Shown piece by piece: positions 25,532 through 33,371 of a DNA stretch of 64,000 nucleotides (position 1 is the stretch's first letter; each line of letters starts with the position of its first letter). The stretch comes from Sphingomonas sp. 1F27F7B. Lineage in GTDB: Bacteria; Pseudomonadota; Alphaproteobacteria; Sphingomonadales; Sphingomonadaceae. Position numbers and translations under genes: made by a program. The DNA lies in contig NZ_SCMK01000010.1 in NCBI RefSeq assembly GCF_005503355.1, positions 62,001-126,000 of the forward strand, in the 5' to 3' direction. The notes beneath the pieces are model-generated. The model was not told where the DNA came from. It made no database searches and saw nothing but the letters and a program-made list of their open reading frames with translations.

Positions 25532-26290
25532 ATGGCCAGGGCGGTGCGGACCTTCGGCATCGGCGCGGCCCTCGCCCTGTTGCTGCTTTTCTCCCAGGAG
25601 GTCCGCGATATCGCCGGATCGGCGGGCGTCGCGATCCCCGGCTTCCCGATGCCTTATGGCGGATCGCTCCTCGACAATCTGCTCGGCGTGATCGTCGTTC
25701 TCTTCGGCGCCGCATTCATCCTGCGCAAGCCTGCCGTGCCGTGGCGCGCGCTCGGCCTCGGTTCGAACGGCTGGCGCGCGCCGCTGCTGGTCGCGATCGG
25801 CACGCTGCCCGCCTGGATCGGGCTCTGGCTGCTCGGCGGCTTCTCGCGCGAATGGAGCTGGCTCGACCTCCTCATGCTCGCCATCCTCTATCCGCTCGCC
25901 GAGGAGGTCGCCTTTCGCGGCTTCGGCTTCATCCTTCCGCGCCGGGCGCTTGGCTGGCGCATGCCGTTCGCGCTCGGCGTGCAGGCGCTGCTGTTCGGGC
26001 TCGTCCATTGGTGGAGCCTGGGCGGGCCGGAAGGCGGCGCGCTGGCGCTTCAGGTCTTCTGGATAACTGCGATCGGCGCAGTGGCGATGGCGCTGCTGGA
26101 CGCGATGGACGGCTATACAATCTGGAGTGGCTGGGTGCTCCACATCTCGCTCAACGCGGCCTGGACCGTCTTCCGGGTTCCGGAAGACGCCATGTTCGGC
26201 TGGGCCGACAACATGTTGCGGTTCGGCGCGGCCGGGCTGGCATTGCTGCTGGTCTGGCGCCTCGCGCAGAGGTCGCGCGCGCCGTCCTAG
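25532..26290 (+). CDS. CPBP (CAAX protease/bacteriocin-processing) family membrane protease
   Basis: A 252-residue polytopic membrane protein of the ABI/CPBP family, related to type II CAAX prenyl proteases. The family's first motif, EExxxR, is intact (EEVAFRG, near residue 130). A later FGLVHW segment supplies the second motif with its metal-binding His, and HISLNAAW near the C-terminus fits the third. Substrate is unknown; family roles include peptide maturation and bacteriocin immunity. ATG 25532 follows a GGGGAG site. The stop overlaps the convergent TetR gene stop by 3 bp (CTAG). Confidence 0.88.
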   Translation: MARAVRTFGIGAALALLLLFSQEVRDIAGSAGVAIPGFPMPYGGSLLDNLLGVIVVLFGAAFILRKPAVPWRALGLGSNGWRAPLLVAIGTLPAWIGLWLLGGFSREWSWLDLLMLAILYPLAEEVAFRGFGFILPRRALGWRMPFALGVQALLFGLVHWWSLGGPEGGALALQVFWITAIGAVAMALLDAMDGYTIWSGWVLHISLNAAWTVFRVPEDAMFGWADNMLRFGAAGLALLLVWRLAQRSRAPS

Positions 26291-26940
26291 CGCTCCGTGC
26301 CGATCCCGCGCGCGAGCATGGTGGCCACGGTGGCTGCGATCTCCTCGGGATTCACGTCCTCCTGCCATACGCTATAGCGCAGGCCCAGGAACACGTTCAT
26401 GCCCATGATCGCCCAGGCGTGGATCTCGTTCACGTCCTCGTGCACCTCGCCGCGCGCCGCCGCGGCCTGAAGGCGCCTGGCGATCCGTTCGGCTGTGGTC
26501 GCATAGTGCATGCGGAAGCTTTCGGGATCGACGAACTCGGCCTCGTCGATGATCCGGTAGATCTCCTTGTGCGCGCGCGCGAAGCGGATGAAGGCGAGCA
26601 GCGCCGCCTGCTCGGCTGCGATCTGGCCGCCGGTCGCGCCCTTGATCGCCGGGGCGACATGCTCGCGCACCTGCTCGCTCATGTCGCGCACCAGTGCGCG
26701 GAACACGTCGTCCTTCGAATCGAAATAGGTGTAGAAGCTGCCCAGCGCGACGCCGGCGCGGCGGGTGATCCCGCTGATCGAGCCTTCGTGGAAACCCTTG
26801 GCGCCGAATTCCTCCGCCGCTGCGTCCAGGATCAGGCGCAGCGTCCGCCGCCCGCGCGCCGTGCGCGGCTCCTTGCCCGCACTGGCTTCGCCGCCGCCCA
26901 GATCCGGTGCTGTGGCGCTCATGCCACGCCCCCTTGCCAT
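26287..26940 (-). CDS. TetR/AcrR family transcriptional regulator
   Basis: A 217-residue repressor. The N-terminal helix-turn-helix is clear at about residues 32-80 (LDAAAEEFGAKGFHEGSISG, then ITRRAGVALGSFYTYFDSKD). The C-terminal ligand domain is typical in length. Two starts are possible: 26940, with GAGGG 6 nt upstream, or 26922, with GGGGG at a similar distance. I use the longer. It is divergent from the TonB receptor gene, and the 118-bp gap contains a dyad placed inside a sigma-70-like promoter, so it probably represses the receptor. The inducer is unknown. Confidence 0.9.
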   Translation of the reverse strand: MARGRGMSATAPDLGGGEASAGKEPRTARGRRTLRLILDAAAEEFGAKGFHEGSISGITRRAGVALGSFYTYFDSKDDVFRALVRDMSEQVREHVAPAIKGATGGQIAAEQAALLAFIRFARAHKEIYRIIDEAEFVDPESFRMHYATTAERIARRLQAAAARGEVHEDVNEIHAWAIMGMNVFLGLRYSVWQEDVNPEEIAATVATMLARGIGTER

Positions 26941-26967
26941 TCTGGTCCCTCTTCCCGCTTATCCAAG

Positions 26968-26996
26968 TTGAAACCCGGTTCAGGTTTCAGTATAGC
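26968..26996 (+). promoter_or_regulatory. Sigma-70-type promoter with dyad operator for the TonB receptor gene
   Basis: TTGAAA (26968-26973) and TATAGC (26991-26996) are separated by exactly 17 bp. A perfect 7-bp inverted repeat, TGAAACC/GGTTTCA (26969-26989, 7-nt centre), fills the spacer. This is the expected geometry for a repressor site that blocks RNA polymerase, and the divergent tetR is the obvious candidate. Confidence 0.65.
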
Positions 26997-27013
26997 GTCG
27001 GGCGACCACTTAC

Positions 27014-27035
27014 AACCCGCGTTCAAGAACGGGTT
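27014..27035. promoter_or_regulatory. Second operator-like dyad before the TonB receptor gene
   Basis: AACCCG (27014-27019) and CGGGTT (27030-27035) form an inverted repeat just downstream of the probable transcription start. Its left half, AACCCGCGTTCA, repeats the centre of the upstream dyad (AACCCGGTTCA), so both may bind the same TetR protein. Confidence 0.45.
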
Positions 27036-27058
27036 AGACTGATGGGGAGGAAGTCTGG

Positions 27059-29425
27059 ATGTCACGCCTGAATTGTACCCGTTCGATTCTGTTCGCCGGT
27101 GCCGCCCTCGCGGCACTTATTGCTGCCCCGGCCTTCGCCCAGGATGCGGCGCCGGCCGCACCCGAGGCGCAGGATAGCGCGCTCGCCGACAATGGCGAGA
27201 TCGTCGTCACTGCCCGCCGCCGCGAAGAGAAGCTGCTCGACGTCCCGACCGCGGTCACCGCGCTCACTTCGGCCCAGCTCGAACAGGCCGGCGCGATCGA
27301 CCTCACCGATCTGCAGATCGCTTCGCCCAACACAACGCTGAAGGATGCGCGCGGCACCAATTCGACGCTGGCCGCCTTCATCCGCGGCGTCGGCCAGCAG
27401 GATCCGGTGCCGGGCTTCGAGGCGGGCATCGGCATCTATCTCGACGACGTCTATCTGAACCGTCCGCAGGCAGCGGTGCTCGACATTTACGACGTCGAGC
27501 GGATCGAAGTGCTGCGCGGTCCCCAGGGCACGCTCTATGGCCGCAACACGATCGGCGGCGCGGTGAAATACGTCACCAAGAAGCTTGGCGACCGGCCGAC
27601 GATGACGGTCAAGGGCAATTACGGCTCGTACAACCAGGCCGATGTGATCGTCAGCGCCTCCACGCCGATCGGCTCGATGTTCAAGCTCGGCATCTCGGGC
27701 GCTCGCCTGACTCGCGACGGCTTCGGCCGGAACCGCTATCTCGGGATCGACAACTACAACAAGAATGTCTGGGCCGGCCGCGCCACGCTGGAGTTCGAGA
27801 CGCCGGACGAGAAGATGTCGGTGCGGATCACCGGCGACTATACCCATGACAAGTCGAATCCCCGCAACGGCCACCGCCTGATTCCGGGCCTGCTCACTGG
27901 TTCGCCGGTGCTGAGCAACGTCTTCGACACCAATGCCGGGCTCAACAGCCCGAAGAACGACGTCCAGGCGGGCGGCATCTCGATGACGGTCAATGCCGAG
28001 GTCAGCGACCTGATCACGCTGCGCAGCATCAGCGCGTATCGCGAGGACACCTCGTACACGCCGATCGACTTCGATTCGACGCCCTCGGTCGATGTCGACG
28101 TGCCCGCCTATTACAAGAACAACCAGACCAGCCAGGAATTCCAGGCGCTGATCCACGGCGGCAAGCTGAACGGCATCATCGGCTATTATTATCTGGGAGC
28201 CAAGGCGACGACTGGCTTCGGCGTGCTGCTGTCGACCACCCTGCCCGGCTTCAACGCCTATACCGCGGGCGACGTGCGCACCGAGACGCACTCGATCTAT
28301 GGCGACTTCACCTATGACGTGACGCCGGCCCTGAGCCTCACGCTCGGCGGCCGCTACACCTGGGATCAGCGCAGGAGCTATATCTTCAAGGCGAGCTATT
28401 TCGGCCTGACCCCGGACTTTGGCGGCACGCCGATCCCGGTCGGCGCGCCCTCCACCGATTTCCGCGGCACCGCCAATTTCAAGCGCTTCACGCCGCGCGC
28501 CACGCTGAGCTTCAAGCCGAGCGCGGACCACATGGTCTATGCGTCCTATTCGGAAGGCTTCAAGGGCGGCGGCTTCGATCCGCGCGGTTCGGGCACTTCG
28601 GCGCCGATCAGCAATCCGGCGGCGGGCCGCACCTATCAGGACATCTACAATTATCTCTCCTTCGATCCGGAGACGGTGAAGAGCTACGAGATCGGCTGGA
28701 AGGGTGCCGCGTTCGATCGCCGCCTCAACTGGTCGCTCGCCGGCTTCTATTCGAACTATTCGAACGTCCAGATTCCGGGCTCGGTCGGCTGCCTGATCAA
28801 CAATGTGCAGAGCTTCTGCGGCATCACCACCAATGCGGCGAAGGCCGACATCAAGGGCGTGGAGCTCGAGACCAATGCCGTGCTGGCCCGCGGCTTTGCC
28901 GGGCCGGGCTCGAGCTTCTTCTTCAACGGCGCGCTCGGCTATATCGATGCCAAGTACAAGCGGTTCATCGGGCCGACCGGTGTGGACGTGGCCAATGTCC
29001 GCGTGTTCCAGAACACCCCGGACTGGACGCTGGCGGGCACGCTGGGCGCGGCGCTGCCGATCGGCGGCGGCGATCTCAACGCCACCACCACCGTGTCGTA
29101 TCGCAGCCTCACCCATCAGTTCGAGACGGCCAGCCCGTTCCTCGACCAGCCGGGCTACACGCTGCTCGACGCGCACCTGGTCTATAATTTCGGCGGCGGC
29201 CGCTATTCGATCGGCATCCACGGCAAGAACCTGACCGACGTGCGCTACAAGACCGCGGGCTACCAGTATATCAAGACCGATATCGCCGGCACGCCGCTCA
29301 ACGCCGCGAACCAGCCCATCACCAACGGCACCGGCTATGTGCCGACGCTGGGCAAGGAAGGCGTGGCGACCGCTTTCTACGGCAATCCGCGGCAGATCTT
29401 CGGCTCGTTCAGCGTCAAGTTCTGA
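27059..29425 (+). CDS. TonB-dependent outer-membrane receptor
   Basis: A 788-residue receptor that should import a bulky substrate across the outer membrane using TonB energy. It has a signal peptide ending near AFAQ, a TonB-box-like segment (EIVVTARRREEKLLDVPTAV), a plug domain (LRGPQGTLYGRNTIGGAVKY) and a 22-strand barrel ending in an aromatic-type C-terminus (FGSFSVKF). This is the ‘pesticin/iron-complex-like’ receptor type that is greatly expanded in sphingomonads, where many import non-iron organic compounds. Substrate unknown. A TetR gene is divergent and an MFS transporter follows, separated by a terminator. Confidence 0.93.
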   Translation: MSRLNCTRSILFAGAALAALIAAPAFAQDAAPAAPEAQDSALADNGEIVVTARRREEKLLDVPTAVTALTSAQLEQAGAIDLTDLQIASPNTTLKDARGTNSTLAAFIRGVGQQDPVPGFEAGIGIYLDDVYLNRPQAAVLDIYDVERIEVLRGPQGTLYGRNTIGGAVKYVTKKLGDRPTMTVKGNYGSYNQADVIVSASTPIGSMFKLGISGARLTRDGFGRNRYLGIDNYNKNVWAGRATLEFETPDEKMSVRITGDYTHDKSNPRNGHRLIPGLLTGSPVLSNVFDTNAGLNSPKNDVQAGGISMTVNAEVSDLITLRSISAYREDTSYTPIDFDSTPSVDVDVPAYYKNNQTSQEFQALIHGGKLNGIIGYYYLGAKATTGFGVLLSTTLPGFNAYTAGDVRTETHSIYGDFTYDVTPALSLTLGGRYTWDQRRSYIFKASYFGLTPDFGGTPIPVGAPSTDFRGTANFKRFTPRATLSFKPSADHMVYASYSEGFKGGGFDPRGSGTSAPISNPAAGRTYQDIYNYLSFDPETVKSYEIGWKGAAFDRRLNWSLAGFYSNYSNVQIPGSVGCLINNVQSFCGITTNAAKADIKGVELETNAVLARGFAGPGSSFFFNGALGYIDAKYKRFIGPTGVDVANVRVFQNTPDWTLAGTLGAALPIGGGDLNATTTVSYRSLTHQFETASPFLDQPGYTLLDAHLVYNFGGGRYSIGIHGKNLTDVRYKTAGYQYIKTDIAGTPLNAANQPITNGTGYVPTLGKEGVATAFYGNPRQIFGSFSVKF

Positions 29426-29451
29426 GCCTCGCCCCCATCCGCGAACCCATC

Positions 29452-29485
29452 GAGCCGGACGTCCCATTGACGTCCGGCTCTTTTC
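29452..29485 (+). terminator. Rho-independent terminator after the TonB receptor gene
   Basis: GAGCCGGACGT (29452-29462) pairs perfectly over 11 bp with ACGTCCGGCTC (29470-29480) around a 7-nt loop and is followed by TTTTC. It lies 26 bp after the receptor stop and 17 bp before the MFS start, so readthrough into the MFS gene must be partial or the MFS gene has its own promoter. Confidence 0.9.
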
Positions 29486-29501
29486 TTGCCGAGATACCGT
29501 C

Positions 29502-30767
29502 ATGAACGCTCCCGCTTCAAACCCCGCGAGCCGTCCCGGCTATCGCGGCGTCGTGCTGGCGATGCTCCTGCTCGTCTACACCTTCAATTTCCTCGATCGG
29601 CAGATACTGGGCATCCTCGCCAAGCCGATCATGGAGGATCTGCACCTCACCAAGACCGAGTTCGGGGCGATCGGGGGCCTGGCCTTCGCGATCCTCTATT
29701 CGGTGCTCGGGGTGCCGCTTGCCTATCTCGCCGACCGGACCAGCCGATCGGGGGTGATCGCGGGCGCGCTCGCGGTGTGGAGCACCTTCACCGGGCTCTG
29801 CGGCATCGCCACCGGCTATTGGCAGCTGTTCCTGTTCCGCCTCGGCGTCGGCGTGGGCGAGGCGGGGGGCGTGGCGCCTTCCTATGCGGTGATCGCCGAT
29901 TATTTCCCGCCCGAGCGGCGTGCCCGCGCGCTTGCCATCTATTCGCTCGGCATCCCGATCGGGCTGGCGCTCGGGACTCTGCTCGGCGCCTATATCGCCG
30001 CGCTGGTGAACTGGCGCGCGGCGTTCATCACCATGGGCGTGATCGGCCTGGTGATCGCGCCGATCTTCCGCTGGGTGGTCCGCGACGTTCCGCGCCCGCC
30101 GGTGCCGGAAGGGGCGGCCGGTGCGCCGGTGAGCGCCGTGTTCGGTATCCTGGCCGGCAAGCCCGCCTTCTGGCTGCTCGCCTTCGGCGCCTCGTGCAGC
30201 TCGCTGTGCGGCTATGGGCTGGCGCTGTGGACGCCGCTGGTGCTGATGGGCAATTTCGGCTTCGACCTGGTGACGACCGGTCAGTTCATGGCCTCGCTGC
30301 TGCTCATCGGCGGCACGGCGGGCGTGTTCGCCGGCGGCTGGTTCGCCGATCGGCTCGGCAAGGGCGACCGCGCCTGGTACGCTTGGCTGCCTGCCATCGC
30401 CTGGCTGCTCACCGCGCCGCTCTTCGCGATCGGCTTCCTCACGTCCAACCCCTGGATTGCCTGGCCGCTGCTGATCATCCCCAACGGGCTCAACATCCTG
30501 TGGCTGGGCCCGGTGACCACCGCCGTGCAGCACATGGTGCCGCAGCACATGCGCGCCACTGCCTCGGGCAGCTTCCTGCTGATCAACAACCTGATCGGCA
30601 TGGGAATGGGTCCGCTGCTGATGGGCTTTCTCTCCGAGGAGCTGAAGGCGAGCTATGGCGCGGAGGCATTGCGTTACGGCGCGGTCTTCTGCCTCGGCTT
30701 CTACGTGATCGCCGGCATTCTCGCGCTGCTCGCCGCCCGGCACGTGCGCAAGGGCTGGGTCGACTAG
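29502..30767 (+). CDS. MFS transporter, spinster-like
   Basis: A 421-residue major facilitator with about 12 hydrophobic segments. The start of helix 1 (YTFNFLDRQILGILAKPI) and the loop motif LAYLADRTSRSGVIAG are typical of the spinster-type group. The central loop motif ADRLGKGD is also present. ATG 29502 precedes the first helix. It follows a TonB receptor; a strong terminator lies between, but the shared orientation suggests the two act in sequence, across the outer and then the inner membrane, on the same unknown substrate. It is convergent with prfC. Confidence 0.9.
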   Translation: MNAPASNPASRPGYRGVVLAMLLLVYTFNFLDRQILGILAKPIMEDLHLTKTEFGAIGGLAFAILYSVLGVPLAYLADRTSRSGVIAGALAVWSTFTGLCGIATGYWQLFLFRLGVGVGEAGGVAPSYAVIADYFPPERRARALAIYSLGIPIGLALGTLLGAYIAALVNWRAAFITMGVIGLVIAPIFRWVVRDVPRPPVPEGAAGAPVSAVFGILAGKPAFWLLAFGASCSSLCGYGLALWTPLVLMGNFGFDLVTTGQFMASLLLIGGTAGVFAGGWFADRLGKGDRAWYAWLPAIAWLLTAPLFAIGFLTSNPWIAWPLLIIPNGLNILWLGPVTTAVQHMVPQHMRATASGSFLLINNLIGMGMGPLLMGFLSEELKASYGAEALRYGAVFCLGFYVIAGILALLAARHVRKGWVD

Positions 30768-30817
30768 CGCCGCCTAGGTAGTTTCCCGACTCGGCGGATT
30801 CCGGAATCGCGCAAATT

Positions 30818-30896
30818 ACGCATTTGCACGATCATGCAAATGCGTCCCGAGAGGATGCCTTTCCGGGACGGCCGGGCGGGGATGGGACCGCCCGGC
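30818..30896. terminator. Cluster of three perfect hairpins between MFS gene and prfC
   Basis: Three inverted repeats stand side by side or nested: an 11-bp ACGCATTTGCA/TGCAAATGCGT (30818-30828/30835-30845), CGTCCCG/CGGGACG (30843-30849/30864-30870) and a 9-bp GCCGGGCGG/CCGCCCGGC (30871-30879/30888-30896). They fill the gap between convergent genes. None has a long T run. A bidirectional termination function is likely; the first, AT-rich dyad could instead be a protein site. Confidence 0.5.
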
Positions 30897-30914
30897 CACC
30901 CGGGGCGCCGGCGA

Positions 30915-32483
30915 CTAGCGCTCGCGCGTCGCCGCGAACTTCACCTTGGGATAGCGATCGGCGACATAGCCGACTTCCCAGTTCGACTTGGCCATGAACA
31001 CCGGGTTGCCGTCGCGGTCCTTGGCCATGGCGCCGCGGTTGAGCGCGACGAAATCGGCCAGGTCCTTGGGATCCTCTGCCGAGATCCAGCGCGCCGTCTC
31101 GAACGGAGCAACTTCCAGTCCGGCCGCGACCTTGTACTCGGCTTCGAGTCGGCTGATCAGCACGTCCAGCTGCAGTTGCCCCACCACCCCGATCACCCAG
31201 TTCGAGCCGATCTCGGGGTAGAAGACCTGAGTCACGCCTTCCTCGGCCATGTCGTCCAGCGCCTTGCGCAGCTGCTTGGTCTTGGTCGGGTCCTTGAGCA
31301 CCACCCGGCGCAAGATCTCGGGCGCGAAATTGGGCAGGCCGGTGAAGCGGACGTCCGCCTTCTCGCTCAGCGTATCGCCCACGCGCAGCACGCCGTGATT
31401 GGGAATGCCGATGATGTCGCCGGGGAACGCTTCGTCGGCCAGCTCGCGTTCGCGCGCGAAGAACAGGATCGGCGAGTGGATCGCGATCGCCTTGCCATGC
31501 CCGGTCGGGGTCAGCTTCATGCCCCGCTTGAAGGTGCCCGAGACGAGCCGCATGAACGCGATGCGGTCGCGGTGATTGGGGTCCATGTTCGCCTGGACCT
31601 TGAACACGAAGCCAGTCACCTGCCCGGCATCGGGCGAGACCGCCGCCGGCTCGGCCGGCAGCGCGTGCGGCGGCGGCGCGTGGGTGGCGATGGCATCGAT
31701 CAGCGAATCGACGCCGAACTCCTTGAGCGCCGATCCGAAATAGACCGGGGTCAGGTCGCCATGTCGGTACGCCTCACCATCGAATGCGGGATAGCCGGCC
31801 TGGGCCAGCTCGACATCCTCGCGCAGCCGGGCGAGATTCTCGGCGCTCAGGATCGCATCGAGCTGCGGATCGTCGAGGCCGCTGGTCTGCACCACCTTCC
31901 CGTGGAACTCGCGGCTGTCGCCCTCGGGCAGCAGCAGGCGGTTGGTGGCGAGGTCGAAAATTCCCTCGAAGGTGCCGCCCATGCCCACTGGCCAGGTCAT
32001 TGGGCACACGTCGAGCGCGAGCAGGTCGGCGATCTCGTCGAGCGTCTCGAACACGTGCCGGCCTTCGCGGTCGACCTTGTTGACGAAGGTGATGATCGGC
32101 ACGTTGCGCAGGCGGCAGACCTCGAACAGCTTGCGGGTCTGGCTCTCGATGCCCTTGGCGACGTCGATCACCATCACCGCCGAATCGACTGCGGTGAGCG
32201 TGCGATAGGTATCTTCCGAGAAGTCCTCGTGGCCCGGCGTGTCGAGCAGGTTGAAGGTGATCCCGCCGCGCTCGAAGGTCATCACCGAGCTGGTGACCGA
32301 GATGCCGCGCTGCTGCTCGATCTTCATCCAGTCCGAGCGCGCGCGCCGGGCGGCGCCGCGCGCCTTCACTTCGCCGGCGAGATGGATCGCGCCGCCGAAC
32401 AGCAGCAGCTTCTCGGTCAGCGTGGTCTTGCCCGCGTCGGGGTGCGAGATGATGGCGAAGGTACGGCGGTCGGAAACTGGCAT
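30915..32483 (-). CDS. prfC: Peptide chain release factor 3
   Basis: A 522-residue translational GTPase that ejects RF1/RF2 from the ribosome after peptide release. G-domain motifs are intact: SHPDAGKTTLTEKLL (G1, residue 13 onward), the switch I region with RGISVTSSVM, DTPGHEDFSEDT (G3) and NKVDREGRHVF (G4). Domains II and III follow. The length matches family norm. It is the last gene on its strand before the convergent MFS gene and starts 22 bp before the aldose epimerase stop, so it may be cotranscribed with that upstream gene. Confidence 0.97.
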   Translation of the reverse strand: MPVSDRRTFAIISHPDAGKTTLTEKLLLFGGAIHLAGEVKARGAARRARSDWMKIEQQRGISVTSSVMTFERGGITFNLLDTPGHEDFSEDTYRTLTAVDSAVMVIDVAKGIESQTRKLFEVCRLRNVPIITFVNKVDREGRHVFETLDEIADLLALDVCPMTWPVGMGGTFEGIFDLATNRLLLPEGDSREFHGKVVQTSGLDDPQLDAILSAENLARLREDVELAQAGYPAFDGEAYRHGDLTPVYFGSALKEFGVDSLIDAIATHAPPPHALPAEPAAVSPDAGQVTGFVFKVQANMDPNHRDRIAFMRLVSGTFKRGMKLTPTGHGKAIAIHSPILFFARERELADEAFPGDIIGIPNHGVLRVGDTLSEKADVRFTGLPNFAPEILRRVVLKDPTKTKQLRKALDDMAEEGVTQVFYPEIGSNWVIGVVGQLQLDVLISRLEAEYKVAAGLEVAPFETARWISAEDPKDLADFVALNRGAMAKDRDGNPVFMAKSNWEVGYVADRYPKVKFAATRER

Positions 32484-32504
32484 GGTGGCGGGCCCTTTAG
32501 CGGC

Positions 32505-33371
32505 TCAGCCCCGCAACGTCACCCTCATGCTGAAGGTCCTCGATTGGCCGGGCGCGTAGCGTTGCATCAGCGGCTTGTCCCAGATCTCACCGGCGAAGCC
32601 GAACGGGTCGGCGATGCCGTGCCAGGGCTCGATGCACAGATAGCGCGCGCCCGGCTTCATCCACAGCCCGAGCGCCGGCGTATCGGGGAAGTCGCAGAGC
32701 AGCTGCGGCGCATCCGGCGCACCATAAGCGAGCGACTGGCTGCGCACCGGATCCCACACCAGGGCGTCGCGCTCGAACAGCGCGTCGTGGAGGCGCAGTT
32801 CGCGCCCCTCGACCGGGCTGTCCCATCCGTCCGCATCCATCCAGCCGCCCCGGACGATCGCCGCCAGCCGGCCCGGCTCCGCCTCGGCGAAGAGAATCCG
32901 GTGGGCGTCCTTCGCTGCGCCATAGGGCAGGGGCCAGGCAAAGGCGGGGTGGAAGCCGAAGCTCGCCGGCATGTCGGCATTGCCGGTATTGGTGACGGTG
33001 ATGTCCATCGCGAGCGTTGCCCCGCGCAGCGAAAAGGCCGCCTCCAGCGCGAAGGCGAAGGGATAGGCGGCGCGCGTCTCGGCATTGTCGATCAGCCGGA
33101 ACACTGCCCGGTCCGGTGCCTGGTCGATCAGCGCGAAGGGCTGCCGCCGGGCGAAGCCGTGCTGGGGCAGCGCATATTCCTTGCCGTCGATCCGGTACTT
33201 GTCGTCCATCAGCCGCCCGACGATCGGGAAGAGCAGCGGCGCCCGCCCCGTCCAGAAGGCCGGATCGGCGTCGGTCATCAGCTCGCGCCCCTCGGCGTCC
33301 TTGAGCGACCACAGCTCCGCGCCCTGCGGATTGACGACCGCCGTGAGCCCTTCCGATCCGATCTCGATCAT
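32505..33371 (-). CDS. Aldose 1-epimerase family protein
   Basis: A 288-residue beta-sandwich protein of the aldose 1-epimerase (mutarotase) superfamily, closest in look to the LacX/YMR099C branch: GAELWSLKDAEGRELMT near the N-terminus, PLLFPIVGRL, LPQHGFARRQPF with the catalytic-type His, SFGFHPAF with the second His, and LCIEPWHGIADPFGF with the catalytic Glu. It interconverts alpha and beta anomers of a sugar or sugar phosphate. ATG 33371 overlaps the upstream PLP gene stop by 4 bp (ATGA), so translation is coupled. Confidence 0.9.
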   Translation of the reverse strand: MIEIGSEGLTAVVNPQGAELWSLKDAEGRELMTDADPAFWTGRAPLLFPIVGRLMDDKYRIDGKEYALPQHGFARRQPFALIDQAPDRAVFRLIDNAETRAAYPFAFALEAAFSLRGATLAMDITVTNTGNADMPASFGFHPAFAWPLPYGAAKDAHRILFAEAEPGRLAAIVRGGWMDADGWDSPVEGRELRLHDALFERDALVWDPVRSQSLAYGAPDAPQLLCDFPDTPALGLWMKPGARYLCIEPWHGIADPFGFAGEIWDKPLMQRYAPGQSRTFSMRVTLRG

